DNA of 64,000 bases from Pirellula staleyi DSM 6068 (lineage in GTDB: Bacteria > Planctomycetota > Planctomycetia > Pirellulales > Pirellulaceae). Numbering within the stretch: the stretch's first letter is position 1; every line of letters starts with the position of its first letter. The stretch is from assembly GCF_000025185.1 (NCBI RefSeq), contig NC_013720.1, positions 1,674,001 through 1,738,000 of the forward strand, given 5' to 3'. Position numbers and translations under genes: made by a program. Of the stretch, positions 1-9,087 are shown in pieces. The notes below the pieces were generated by a model that saw only the letters and a program-made list of their open reading frames with translations, was not told the origin of the DNA and made no database searches.

Positions 1-99
1 TTTCGAGGAGCATTCCCGGTGGGCTGATGTGGCAAAGAACAGCCGACCTGCCGCTAGCTGGCAACGGAAAACCGCAGATTTCGAGGGGCTTTTGCTGGG

Positions 100-129
100 T
101 TGTGGAGATTGGGCGTAGGGCTCTATAAT
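100..129 (+). promoter_or_regulatory. candidate sigma-70-type promoter of metK
   Basis: A perfect TATAAT at 124-129 is preceded, 18 bases upstream, by TTGTGG at 100-105, which matches three of six bases of the -35 consensus. A start near 136 would leave a leader of about 60 bases before the GTG of metK. I looked for the conserved core of SAM-I and other SAM-responsive riboswitches in bases 1-194 and did not recognise one. Confidence 0.45.
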
Positions 130-194
130 TTGCCGTTTAGGTTTTTGGGCCCGCCCGGTCCCAACTTCGGGTCGAGTTATCAGGAGCGCAATCA

Positions 195-1385
195 GTGGCA
201 TCGGGAAAGTTTTTGTTCACCAGTGAATCGGTCAGCATGGGTCACCCCGACAAGCTTGCCGATCGTATTTCGGATGGCGTTCTTGATGCTTGCTTGGCGC
301 AAGATCCGATGAGCCGCGTGGCTTGCGAAACGCTCGTCACCACCGACTTCTGCTGCTTGGCTGGCGAAATCACCACCAAGGCTGTGGTGGACTTCGAGAA
401 AGTGGCTCGCGAAGTGATTCGTGAAGTTGGCTACGTCGACGACCGCATCGGCTTCTCGGCCGACACCTGCAAGGTGGAAGTGCGCCTGCACAGCCAAAGC
501 CCCGACATTGCTCAAGGTGTGAACGACGACGCCACCAAGGGAAAAGATATCGGCGCTGGCGACCAAGGGCTGATGTTCGGCTTTGCTTGCGACGATACCC
601 CCGAACTGATGCCGCTGCCGATCGCTCTCTCGCACCGCATCCTGAACCGCCTGACCGAAGCTCGTCAAAACAAAGAAGTGTCGTGGCTCCGTCCCGATAG
701 CAAGAGCCAAGTGACGGTGGAATACGATGGTGATCGCGCTGTCCGTATCGACACCGTCGTCGTCAGCACGCAGCACGACGAAACCGTCAGCGACAAGCAA
801 GACGTAATTCGCGACTTCGTGATCAACAAGATCATCAAGCCCGAGCTGCCTGAAGAATTGGTGACCGGCGAAATCACCTATCACATCAATCCGACCGGCA
901 AGTTCGAAGTGGGTGGACCTCACGGCGACTGCGGTCTGACCGGCCGTAAGATCATTGTTGATACCTACGGTGGTTGGGGTCGTCACGGTGGTGGTGCGTT
1001 CAGCGGTAAGGACCCCACGAAGGTCGACCGCAGCGCTGCCTACATGGCTCGCTACGTGGCCAAGAACATCGTGGCTGCTGGTCTTGCTTCGCAGTGCGAA
1101 GTGCAGCTGGCCTACGCCATCGGTGTGAGCGAACCTGTCAGCATCAACATCAACACGTTCGGCACGGGTCGCGTTTCGGAAGATCAACTCGTCACGCTGG
1201 TGCGTCGTAACTTCCCGCTCACTCCCAGCGGCATCATTCGTCACCTCGACCTCCGTCGTCCGATCTATCGCAAGAGTGCTGCTGGTGGCCACTTTGGTCG
1301 TGCTCTTCCCGAATTCAACTGGGAAAAGACCGACAAGGCTGCCATCCTGGCCGAAGAAGCTGGCATCGCCGCCGCTGCTCGCTAG
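195..1385 (+). CDS. metK: S-adenosylmethionine synthetase
   Basis: Cytosolic enzyme that makes S-adenosylmethionine from methionine and ATP, releasing phosphate and diphosphate. At 396 residues it has the normal family length and covers all three structural repeats. The ATP/methionine motif GHPDK is at residues 16-20, the signature hexapeptide GAGDQG at 120-125, and the glycine-rich [16 protein letters not shown] at 265-280. The start is a GTG with GGAG eight bases upstream (183-186). It appears to be a single-gene unit, with a candidate promoter upstream and a strong terminator after the stop. Neither adenosylhomocysteinase nor a methionine gene is adjacent, so no methyl-cycle operon is seen. 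Its product is the methyl donor for the three methyltransferases further along the window. Confidence 0.98.
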   Translation: MASGKFLFTSESVSMGHPDKLADRISDGVLDACLAQDPMSRVACETLVTTDFCCLAGEITTKAVVDFEKVAREVIREVGYVDDRIGFSADTCKVEVRLHSQSPDIAQGVNDDATKGKDIGAGDQGLMFGFACDDTPELMPLPIALSHRILNRLTEARQNKEVSWLRPDSKSQVTVEYDGDRAVRIDTVVVSTQHDETVSDKQDVIRDFVINKIIKPELPEELVTGEITYHINPTGKFEVGGPHGDCGLTGRKIIVDTYGGWGRHGGGAFSGKDPTKVDRSAAYMARYVAKNIVAAGLASQCEVQLAYAIGVSEPVSININTFGTGRVSEDQLVTLVRRNFPLTPSGIIRHLDLRRPIYRKSAAGGHFGRALPEFNWEKTDKAAILAEEAGIAAAAR

Positions 1386-1456
1386 TGCAGCTGCTCCGCT
1401 GTGTTGGAGTGTCGACAACAGCCGCTGACGGATTCATCCGTTAGCTCCGAAAAACG

Positions 1457-1505
1457 CAAACGCCGAGTGCCATCTTCCAACGATGCCCTCGGCGTTTGTT
1501 TTTGC
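1457..1505 (+). terminator. rho-independent terminator of metK
   Basis: An 11-bp stem, CAAACGCCGAG (1457-1467) with CTCGGCGTTTG (1488-1498), is followed by TTTTT. It lies about 70 bases after the metK stop. Confidence 0.85.
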
Positions 1506-1650
1506 GCTGTCGCTGTCTTGGCTTAGCCTTTTTGGGGCAGCCCGGTTTGGGCAGGCCTGTTTTGCCCGCTGGCATATTTTGAGCAACAAGGTTCTGCTAC
1601 GATTCGCGAGTTCTCGCCATCGATCGGGTAGGCCTCGAACCGAATTTCCC

Positions 1651-2364
1651 ATGCACTCCGCCACCGCAACCACCGCGCGCGACGATCTTCAGGCGGTCAT
1701 CGTGCGCGCAGTGATCGGAGCGGCTGCGACCTCGCTGCTGGTGGTGCTGGTGGTGCTGGCACTCACGCAGCTGACTCTCGGGCTCGCCCTCGTTGTGATC
1801 AGTGGCAGCCTCGTCTCGCTGGGGCTCGTGATCTACTGTTTTTTGCTCGACCGAGCAGCGGCTACCGAGACACTCAGCGTCGCCAGAATCGCCCCCGCAG
1901 CGACCTCTGAGATCCGGCTCCCTTCGCCTCCAGCTACTGCTCCGGAAGTCGAGCAAGAGACAGAGCTTGCAGCGAATCTGCTTCGGGAATCTGCACTCGA
2001 CGAAACTTTGCTTGAAGCGACCTCGGTCGATGAAAATGCCCTGGAAGAAGAGTCGGCTGAGCTCCCCGATGGCGCCACGCTGCGGCTGACCCGCTACGAG
2101 CGTCCCGGCGAAGGTTCGTCGCTAGTGGCAGCGGTCCGAATCGTCCCCGAGCAGGGGGAAACCACGCACGTGCTACATCTGCTGTTTCAGCCTCCCTTTG
2201 AGGCCAGCCCCACGGTGGAAGCTGAAGTGGCAGAAGGAGATGCGGAGCTGTCGACTACCCTCGTCGAGCCCTACGGCTGCCGTCTCGAGGTGAAACTGGC
2301 TCCCGGCACATCCGGGCCAGTGGTGCTGCAATTGGTGGCCTATCTCGAGTCCCCCTCGTTGTAA
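1651..2364 (+). CDS. hypothetical protein with two N-terminal membrane helices
   Basis: I do not recognise a family. The frame is open from 1483, but that stretch runs through the metK terminator, so I place the start at ATG 1651, giving 237 residues. A short polar N-terminus is followed by two adjacent hydrophobic helices (about residues 20-75, rich in Leu, Val and Ala). Next comes an acidic Glu/Ala/Ser-rich linker of about 60 residues, then a beta-rich region that could form a compact soluble domain. No enzymatic motif or cysteine pair is visible. A membrane-anchored protein with its C-terminal domain on one face is the most that can be said. No clear Shine-Dalgarno sequence precedes 1651, so the start is uncertain. 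Confidence 0.7.
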   Translation: MHSATATTARDDLQAVIVRAVIGAAATSLLVVLVVLALTQLTLGLALVVISGSLVSLGLVIYCFLLDRAAATETLSVARIAPAATSEIRLPSPPATAPEVEQETELAANLLRESALDETLLEATSVDENALEEESAELPDGATLRLTRYERPGEGSSLVAAVRIVPEQGETTHVLHLLFQPPFEASPTVEAEVAEGDAELSTTLVEPYGCRLEVKLAPGTSGPVVLQLVAYLESPSL

Positions 2365-2421
2365 TCCACCTCCCCGACTCATCTCCTCGCGGCCTTAGTT
2401 GCATCAGGTTATCATTAGCAG

Positions 2422-3480
2422 ATGCAAGCTCATCTACTTCTCCTCGGCTACTGTGTTCTGATCGTTGCTGCCTCGATGATCGGCGGCTATCTCCCCACGC
2501 GCGTCCGTCTCACGCATCGCAGCATGCAGATGGTGATGAGCTTCGTCGGCGGCTTTATGCTCGGCGTCGCGCTGCTGCATCTCATTCCGCACAGCCTGGT
2601 GGAAGGTCTCGCGATCGACTCCGCGATGGCCTGGGCACTCGGCGGCCTTCTGTTCATGTTCCTGCTGATCCGCGTGTTTCACGTTCATCAGCATGCCGAT
2701 TTGGAAGGGGACCCCGGACATCATCATGGTCACTCGCACGGGCACAGCCATTCGCATAGCCACGCGCACGATCATGGTCACAGCCACGCGACTCCAGCAG
2801 CTGGCGAGATGGCACTACCGATGGCTGGCACGCCGCACGTGCATGGGCCCGACTGCGATCACACGCATGAGCCTGGTCATGTGACGGCAGCAGGGAGCTC
2901 GCTGAACTGGTTGGGACTCGCCATCGGCCTCAGCTTGCACACGATCATCGATGGTCTCGCGCTCGGCGCTGCAGTGGCTGCTGAAGCCCATGGTGGACAC
3001 GCCTTTGCATTATTCGGCCTTGGTACGTTTCTAGCCGTGCTGCTACACAAACCGCTCGACGCTTTGACGATCACGTCGCTGATGAAAGCGGGAGGCTGGA
3101 ACACCAAGAATGCCATGATTGCCAATGCTTGCTTCGCGGTGATGTGCCCGCTGGGAGCGATTGGCTTTGTGCTGGGAGTCGACAATTTTGTCGGCGAGCA
3201 GGCATTCGTGATTGGCTGTGCCCTCGCTTTTGCAGCGGGCGTTTTCCTCTGCATCTCGCTGGCCGACTTGCTCCCCGAAGTGACGTTTCACTCGCACGAT
3301 CGGGCCTCGCTCACCGCGCTGCTGTTGCTCGGTGTCGCGATTGCGTGGGGAATTGGGCTCGTCGAAGAGCCGCATACTCACGGGCATGGTGCTCACAGCC
3401 ACGCGGCCGATGATCACGGTCATAGTCACGACGACCACGATCACGACCATGCTCCGAAAGCCTCGCCGAAAAAGCCGTAG
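2422..3480 (+). CDS. ZIP family metal transporter, histidine-rich
   Basis: Probable inner-membrane importer of zinc or a similar divalent metal. The 352 residues show about eight hydrophobic helices in the ZIP arrangement. Helix-4-like and helix-5-like motifs are visible: HTIIDGLALGAA starting at H173 and LLHKPLDA near 207-214, with HLIPHS at 53-58. The loop after the third helix (about residues 89-152) holds dense His/Gly/Ser/Asp runs such as GHSHGHSHSHSH, and the C-terminal tail (about 319-346) is a second histidine cluster. Such loops bind metal in many ZIP and CDF proteins; their exact role here is unknown. It converges with the PilM-like gene, the stops being 36 bases apart. Substrate and direction are inferred from the family. 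Confidence 0.9.
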   Translation: MQAHLLLLGYCVLIVAASMIGGYLPTRVRLTHRSMQMVMSFVGGFMLGVALLHLIPHSLVEGLAIDSAMAWALGGLLFMFLLIRVFHVHQHADLEGDPGHHHGHSHGHSHSHSHAHDHGHSHATPAAGEMALPMAGTPHVHGPDCDHTHEPGHVTAAGSSLNWLGLAIGLSLHTIIDGLALGAAVAAEAHGGHAFALFGLGTFLAVLLHKPLDALTITSLMKAGGWNTKNAMIANACFAVMCPLGAIGFVLGVDNFVGEQAFVIGCALAFAAGVFLCISLADLLPEVTFHSHDRASLTALLLLGVAIAWGIGLVEEPHTHGHGAHSHAADDHGHSHDDHDHDHAPKASPKKP

Positions 3481-3516
3481 CCGCTTCTGACGGATCGGAG
3501 CGAGATGTGTGAGCTC

Positions 3517-6057
3517 TTACTTGCCGCTGCGCAAATGGCGCATCAATCCGTGCGTCGGAAACGCGCCGCCGATCCCATAGACGTGATGTACTTTGTGATC
3601 GGAGTAGAGCTTGTGATAGCCGGCGATCGAACGCTCGATTTCGCTACCGATCTGCACGAAAATGGGGCTCATCGTCGCATGGAGCAAATGAAAGCGGCGT
3701 GCTTTCGATGGCTCGCGTTTCAGCTGCTCAGCTTGCGGATAGGTGAGCTGAAATTGCTTCACGAGGGCCTGTGTCATGGTGTCCCCTCCCTTGCCGAAGC
3801 TGCGAAACCAAACCGAAGTCGCCGTGCTGATCACCACGTTGCTCGACTCGGTTCCTAGATCGACAATCGCAATCGCATCGCCACTTGCGGCCTGCTCGGC
3901 AGCTCCTTGGGCTTTGATTGCCTTCAGCTTCGGGTCAGTCTCGAGCGTATCGGGATAGAACTCCTGCACCATCGCATTGTGGATCGCGATGCACTCGCTT
4001 TGCACAATGTCGACGTTGATTCCGGCGGTCTTGAAGATCGCCAGCCGCTCTTGCACATGCACTTCGCGGGCGGCAACCACCATGATGCGGCGGGGGAACT
4101 CGTCGGCGGTCTTCGCATCGCGTTCGTCGAGTATGTAGTGGCTCCAGCATAGCTCCTCGAGGTTGATCGGAATCTGGTGCTTGGTTTCATACTGCACTGC
4201 GCCGGCCACTTTTTTGGCCGGGAGTGGCGGCAGTTCGAAAAAGCGTCCAAGCACTCGATGGCCGGGGACCGCAATCACCACCTTCGCCCCCTTGAGATCC
4301 GCGCGCGACAGGAAATCCTTCAGTGTCGCTTGCATCAGCTCGTTGCGATCAAGTTCCGCATCGGGGTGCGTGAGAGGGGAACTGTGCGGAATAAACTCGG
4401 CCTGTTCTAGTTTCACGATCTTCGTTTTGGGATCGCGCGTTAGCTTCACCGCTTTGAGGGCGTACTCGGAGAGATCGATTCCCCAGGCGATGTCGCTCGT
4501 CTTTGCGCCGAAGGAAAAACCGATCGCGCCGAGCATCGATTTTTTCTGACCGGGCATGAGATTCAGGTCGATGGCAGCGCGGCCAATGCCTTGCAGCGCG
4601 AGTCCTGCAGCGACAAAAAACTGCCCGGGCTGATCGGCCATCGCTTCGGCGACCGCTTCAGGAACATTCTCGAATTTTGTGAAGTGCCCGAGCCAGTCGA
4701 CTGGCAATCCCAGCATCGTCCGTTTGGGGATCGGTGCCCAGTTGGGGGCCGCGATGCGGGGGTCGGCATGTTTCCCTTTCACCTTCACGTCGAGTTTTTC
4801 TTTGAGCGTTTTGCCTTCGGGGTTCGAGGCAGCGATCTTCAGAAAACGATTCGCGAGCGCCACCAGCGGCGGGTCGGCTAGGGCTGCGAGTCGCAGGTTT
4901 AGCAGCAGCGCTTGAAGTTCGTTCGCGGTATCGAGCAGCGAATCGGCCTCTTCGGTTTTCGCAAACGATGGGATCTGCTCGAGGGACGCAATCGCTTCTT
5001 CATAGGCGTGCGTTTTGAGTTTGCTTTTGGCCTGTTTAACAAACTGATCGCGGAGCGAAAATGCCAGCTCTTGAGCCTTCGTATGATCGGGCTTGAGCAT
5101 CAGCAGACGCTCGATTTTGGGCAGGAGATCCCAGCTCCGTTTTTCTTCCACAGCCTGGCGAATTTCGCCACTTAGCTGCAGCAGCTCGGTGCGACAATCG
5201 CGCGATTTTTCGAGGAGCCGCTGATGCGCGTCGCTGCGGAGTGGCACAGGCACTTCGTCGATCACCGAGAGCGATTTGTCGTAGGCATGGCGCTCGAAGT
5301 ACTTGGTCGCCAAGACGAGCGCTTGCGCGGCCTTCTGTTTTTCTTCATCGCGGCGAGCTTCCACCCGCTTAATCTCGTCGAGCGCATCGATGGCGAACGA
5401 TTCGAAGCGTGGGTCGTCGATGGCTGCGATACCTCGCAGCGCCGAGATGGCCGCATCGTAGCGATGCGACTCGAGCAGCTCCATCGCCGCTTCTTTACGC
5501 TGCCGCAGTTGCTGCGTTTGCGCGTCGAGATTGCCATGCACATCGGTGCCGCAAATGCCGCAAAAACGCTCGTCAGCAGCACACTCGGCGTTGCATTTGG
5601 GGCACTTTTCCCAGAGCGGTTTGCCACAGCTGCCGCAAAACTTACGATTGGTCGGATTGGATTTCGTGCAGTGGCGGCAAACCACCGTTTGCCCTGCAGC
5701 GGCGAGGGGTCCTGCATTTCCGTTGCCCGAGGAGTCGGTGTTGTCGACTCGTGGACGGGGGCCCACACCGCGCCGCTTGAGCGCTGCGTCGAGCACCGCC
5801 TTACGTTCAGGGTCCGCCATTTCACGAATGGCCGCTTGCAACTCGTCCCACACTTGCTGCCACAGCTGCGGATCGGAGACGGTGGTGCGAATGGTTTCGA
5901 GTTGTTCTTGCTGACGCACCACCGCCGCTTGAATGCGGGCCAGGTTGCTTTCGAGCGGAGGCAAACCGAGAAGCTGGTAGGGATTCAGCGGGCGATCGTA
6001 GTCAGGTACACCGAGCCACACGCGATAAGGATCGAAATCGATGGCGGTTTCTGCCAT
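3517..6057 (-). CDS. J-like / zinc-ribbon / PilM actin-like fusion protein
   Basis: A large multidomain protein, 846 residues from ATG 6057 (GTG 6066 is also possible). Residues 1-90 hold a planctomycete J-like module with RVWLGVP and YQLLGLPP. Residues about 126-172 hold two zinc ribbons with four CxxC pairs. Residues about 175-400 are helical and TPR-like. The remainder is PilM-like, the actin-fold ATPase that anchors the inner-membrane platform of type IV pili. The order is unusual: the segment normally at the PilM C-terminus (GLPVDW to FFVAAGLALQG to NLMP, about 448-500) comes before the segment that normally opens PilM (IAWGIDLSEYALKAVKL, from about 521). The protein then stops right after GIGGAFPTHGLMRHL, where PilM would normally continue. 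Nucleotide-binding glycines (IVDLGTESSNVV, GIGGAF) are retained. A cytoplasmic role at a pilus or secretion platform is inferred. Confidence 0.85.
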   Translation of the reverse strand: MAETAIDFDPYRVWLGVPDYDRPLNPYQLLGLPPLESNLARIQAAVVRQQEQLETIRTTVSDPQLWQQVWDELQAAIREMADPERKAVLDAALKRRGVGPRPRVDNTDSSGNGNAGPLAAAGQTVVCRHCTKSNPTNRKFCGSCGKPLWEKCPKCNAECAADERFCGICGTDVHGNLDAQTQQLRQRKEAAMELLESHRYDAAISALRGIAAIDDPRFESFAIDALDEIKRVEARRDEEKQKAAQALVLATKYFERHAYDKSLSVIDEVPVPLRSDAHQRLLEKSRDCRTELLQLSGEIRQAVEEKRSWDLLPKIERLLMLKPDHTKAQELAFSLRDQFVKQAKSKLKTHAYEEAIASLEQIPSFAKTEEADSLLDTANELQALLLNLRLAALADPPLVALANRFLKIAASNPEGKTLKEKLDVKVKGKHADPRIAAPNWAPIPKRTMLGLPVDWLGHFTKFENVPEAVAEAMADQPGQFFVAAGLALQGIGRAAIDLNLMPGQKKSMLGAIGFSFGAKTSDIAWGIDLSEYALKAVKLTRDPKTKIVKLEQAEFIPHSSPLTHPDAELDRNELMQATLKDFLSRADLKGAKVVIAVPGHRVLGRFFELPPLPAKKVAGAVQYETKHQIPINLEELCWSHYILDERDAKTADEFPRRIMVVAAREVHVQERLAIFKTAGINVDIVQSECIAIHNAMVQEFYPDTLETDPKLKAIKAQGAAEQAASGDAIAIVDLGTESSNVVISTATSVWFRSFGKGGDTMTQALVKQFQLTYPQAEQLKREPSKARRFHLLHATMSPIFVQIGSEIERSIAGYHKLYSDHKVHHVYGIGGAFPTHGLMRHLRSGK

Positions 6058-6174
6058 GGTTCGCACTTGATTCTCTGAAGGAACAGGACGGGTGGTGGGC
6101 TAGGTGGGAGGTCGAGCAGCGGAGGATTCCGTCAATTGTTGACGCACGCGACACGTTTGCTCGTCCGTGATGAT

Positions 6175-7365
6175 TTACTCACTCACCACCATCAGCAGAT
6201 TCAGCGACACTTCTCCGATCCGGGGATGCCCAGTGGCAATGCGAATCGTTCCGTAGGGATTGCCAAGCATCTGACAGGCAGGGGCATCTTCGGGAATGGT
6301 GATGACAAGGTCATAGAGCCCAGCGACTTGATCGTCGGACTCGTGAGGCTTTAGTTCAGCCTGCAGGAAATCGGGGATCAGCGTGATTTTCGGCGCGGTG
6401 AGCGTCGGTTCATCGTCCCGAATCTTGACGAGCACCTTGGTGGCCTTGGCCTTCCCTTGCTTGGTCTTGCCGAGATCGATTTGACCTTCGCCGTCGAGCG
6501 AACTGACAGCCGCCCCGTACATGGTGAGCCGAAGTCCCACTTGGCCTTTGAGTTCCAGTTGAAAATCGATCGGCTGAGCACCCGGCGTTCCGGGCGAGAC
6601 TTGCATGTACAGCGTGTCGCTAAAGTTCCCTTGCGGCAGGTCGGGGGGGAGGGTGACGACGAGCTTCTGCACCATTTTGGCGTCGTAGTCCGGCAAATCG
6701 TCGATCGTCGCGGGCTCGATTTTCCACGCTAGGCCCGGCAAATTCGACTTCAGGTTGCTGAGCGTGAAGTTGTCATACAGCTGCGAGTAAAGAAGCACCG
6801 ACGCTGTGGTTTCCGTGCCGGGCTGCATCTTCGGGACGATGATCTCGGGCACGTTAGCGTTGAGTTCCTGCCGCACTTTTCCCTTCACGTTAAAGTCGAT
6901 CGACTTACGGAACGGGTCGTTGGTTTTGATTTCGGCATAGTGTGAGTAGAACAAGTTGTAGCGCCCGGTATTCCACTCGAGCTTCACTTTCCCTTCGCCA
7001 CCGGGGGGGATTTCGCGGTCGGAGAGTCCACCGACCGTGCACTTGCAGGTGGTGCTGCCGACATCGAGCTTCAGCGGCGCATCGCCGTCGTTGCGGATGA
7101 CAAACTCATGAAAGCCATCGGTCAGCGGGTCCATGACACCGAAGTCGTACTCTTTCGACGGCGCGATCGCTTCGGGCAATTTGGTTTTCTTGCGTCCCTC
7201 GACGGTGGCCGCCTCGACAATAGCGGCTCCATTCTCGCCAATGACCACGCGCAGTTCGGGTGAGTCGCGATGCTTATACAGAAAAGTGCTCTGCGACGAC
7301 GCATAGACAATCAGCGTGGCGAGGGCGAGCAGAATCGTGGCGACAATGGCAACGGTGCGATTCAT
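6175..7365 (-). CDS. DUF1573 domain protein, membrane-anchored
   Basis: Probable periplasmic or surface protein of the DUF1573 type, with Ig-like beta sandwiches common in planctomycetes and Bacteroidetes; function unknown. The open frame extends upstream to 7647, but ATG 7365 gives an N-terminal hydrophobic helix (MNRTVAIVATILLALATLIVY) that fits a signal anchor, so I start there (396 residues). The DUF1573 core follows at about residues 65-150, with YDFGVMDP, the paired-cysteine motif STTCKCTVGG and a GGEGKVKLEW strand. Two further beta-rich regions extend to the C-terminus. The PilM-like gene starts about 110 bases downstream on the same strand with no terminator seen between them, so co-transcription is possible. 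Confidence 0.85.
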   Translation of the reverse strand: MNRTVAIVATILLALATLIVYASSQSTFLYKHRDSPELRVVIGENGAAIVEAATVEGRKKTKLPEAIAPSKEYDFGVMDPLTDGFHEFVIRNDGDAPLKLDVGSTTCKCTVGGLSDREIPPGGEGKVKLEWNTGRYNLFYSHYAEIKTNDPFRKSIDFNVKGKVRQELNANVPEIIVPKMQPGTETTASVLLYSQLYDNFTLSNLKSNLPGLAWKIEPATIDDLPDYDAKMVQKLVVTLPPDLPQGNFSDTLYMQVSPGTPGAQPIDFQLELKGQVGLRLTMYGAAVSSLDGEGQIDLGKTKQGKAKATKVLVKIRDDEPTLTAPKITLIPDFLQAELKPHESDDQVAGLYDLVITIPEDAPACQMLGNPYGTIRIATGHPRIGEVSLNLLMVVSE

Positions 7366-7830
7366 AAGAGCAAGAATCCGTCGGGACTGAGATAGCAAAC
7401 GACCTGTGGAGTGTTTGGCGGCGATGCCATCCTGGCGACGATTGGGAAATCGCGCCGCTGGGCCTTGCGGCGCGAGGTTTGTAGTCTGCCTCACCGCTGT
7501 GAAGATTGAGTGAAGTAATGATGAAGCGAGTTGCGGTTGAACTCGATATTCACACCTCTTCAGCCGCTTCCTTGCACCCGCAATCGGCTGCGGCAAAGCG
7601 CATGAAAAAGGACAGGCGAAGAGCATGGCCCTCCGCCTGTCCGGCATGTTGTCAATCGTTGTGGTAAGTCAAAGCGAGGGGGTACTTCGCGAAGCAGGGT
7701 TCACCGCCGACGAGTCGTGGTGAGTCCGTTGCTGGCGAGAAGCTTTATCGTTGAGGTTCGCTCGCGGAGGGAGATTCTGGCGTCGACCTGCGACACCAGA
7801 ATCTCGTGATCACGTGGAGCGAAGACACGA
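7366..7830. other. intergenic gap with hairpins
   Basis: No gene is seen in these 465 bases between the DUF1559 stop and the DUF1573 start. Two inverted repeats lie here: a perfect 10-bp stem with a 15-base loop at 7771-7805 without a T tract, and the terminator at 7605-7642. A promoter for the DUF1573 gene should lie between about 7370 and 7600 on the minus strand, but I cannot point to convincing boxes. Confidence 0.6.
7605..7642 (-). terminator. rho-independent terminator downstream of the DUF1559 gene
   Basis: Read on the minus strand, GGACAGGCG pairs with CGCCTGTCC across a 15-base loop and is followed by TTTTT. It lies about 190 bases after the stop at 7831, and the 7771-7805 hairpin sits between the two. 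Confidence 0.75.
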
Positions 7831-9087
7831 CTAGTCTTCCAGGGTGCCCTTGGTGAGCTTGAACAACCAGATACCGTTGAAGATTTCTCCAGGTGGGAGT
7901 TCGACAACGTTGTCGCTGTAACCGATCGCCGAGGTGTCGGCCAAACCTGGCGTCACTGGGAAGCCTGGGTTGAGGAAGCCGTCGCCGTTGCTATCGGTGA
8001 ATTCCTTCACAGCACCGTCAGCCATCACGATATTGCAGCTGGCGTTCTTGCCACCACCGTGGGTAGCAAACCAGTCGCGCGTGTCTTGGAGGTAGGTGTT
8101 GTTGACAGTTCCGAGAGGTTCGTCGCAATCCTTGCGGAAGTCGCACGAGATTTGGTTGCTCATGTTGGTGCCGACAGGGATCAGCTTGACGCCGTTCGAA
8201 CCGTTCCAGAAAGCAGGACCGTCGTTGAACGCTTCGCTCAGAAGAGCACCCGATGGAATCAGGGACTTCGTGGTGGCGGTGCCGAGACCGGTGTTGATGT
8301 AGTCGGTGGGGCTGATTTCGAGCGTAACAGCCATCACAGCTTCGTCGACGTCACCAGGAGCCGAGTCACCCAGGAGGGGAATCGACGAGGTGGGAACGCC
8401 AGCGTTTTCAGCAACACGACGGGTCAGAGGACCTTGCGTACCACCGAAGCCCTTATGGCCCGAACCGCTGAGAGCGGAGGTGAGCACTGGCGAGCTTTGG
8501 TTAGCTTGGGTCACACGGGGGGCCGTGCGAGCCATGAAGTAGCTCTGAGCGTAGTTGTTGTTGAAGCCTTCACCAATGAAGTAGTGCGAGACGAACGTAG
8601 CGCGCTGAGCGGTATCGTCGTCGGTGCCGCCGAAACCTTCGGCTGGAGCTGGACCAGCAACGCCACGCCATTCCGACTTGCCGCAGAGGCCAGCAGTCAA
8701 GCGAGCGGCTGGAACGCCGTCGGACAGTTCGGTCGTGTTACGACCGTAGACGTCGTTCAGCTTTTCGGTGCCGAGCAGTGGGTTGCTGGGGCAGGTCATT
8801 TCGCTGGGCTTAGCAGCATTGATGGCGACAAGGTCAGCGACCCAGCCCCAAGTGTCCAAGCAACCGTCGCGACGGAAGTCCGAAGCACCGGTGCAGTAGC
8901 GACCCGAAGGATCTTTGTCGGCGAACAGCTGGAAGCCGATGCCGAACTGACGGAGGTTGTTCTTGCAAGCTGCATTGCGGGCAGCTTCACGAGCACGGCT
9001 AACAGCTGGGAGAAGCAGGGCGACCAGGATGCCGATGATCGCAATGACCACGAGCAACTCGATCAGGGTAAAACCACGACGTTTCAT
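7831..9087 (-). CDS. DUF1559 family protein with type IV pilin-like N-terminus
   Basis: A planctomycete-type pseudopilin-like protein of 418 residues. It opens with a prepilin-type sequence: basic MKRRG, then [20 protein letters not shown] with the conserved Glu at +5 of the presumed mature chain. A prepilin peptidase would cleave after the Gly and methylate the Phe. The DUF1559 core follows: [20 protein letters not shown] near the N-terminus and [14 protein letters not shown] near the C-terminus. The frame is open to 9105, but AGGAG six bases before ATG 9087 fixes the start. The role of the family is unknown; surface or secretion-apparatus pseudopilins are the usual suggestion. It is transcribed alone from a long upstream gap. 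A second member lies about 700 bases upstream on the same strand. Confidence 0.9.
   Translation of the reverse strand: MKRRGFTLIELLVVIAIIGILVALLLPAVSRAREAARNAACKNNLRQFGIGFQLFADKDPSGRYCTGASDFRRDGCLDTWGWVADLVAINAAKPSEMTCPSNPLLGTEKLNDVYGRNTTELSDGVPAARLTAGLCGKSEWRGVAGPAPAEGFGGTDDDTAQRATFVSHYFIGEGFNNNYAQSYFMARTAPRVTQANQSSPVLTSALSGSGHKGFGGTQGPLTRRVAENAGVPTSSIPLLGDSAPGDVDEAVMAVTLEISPTDYINTGLGTATTKSLIPSGALLSEAFNDGPAFWNGSNGVKLIPVGTNMSNQISCDFRKDCDEPLGTVNNTYLQDTRDWFATHGGGKNASCNIVMADGAVKEFTDSNGDGFLNPGFPVTPGLADTSAIGYSDNVVELPPGEIFNGIWLFKLTKGTLED

Noticed and set aside
1-194. SAM riboswitch upstream of metK
   Set aside because: No conserved SAM-I, SAM-II or SAH core sequence or plausible multi-stem fold was recognised in the leader.
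1483-1650. Upstream extension of the two-helix membrane protein
   Set aside because: The stretch runs through the T tract of the metK terminator, so translation from 1483 is unlikely.
7366-7647. N-terminal extension of the DUF1573 protein
   Set aside because: It would bury the hydrophobic signal-like helix inside the protein and overlaps the DUF1559 terminator.
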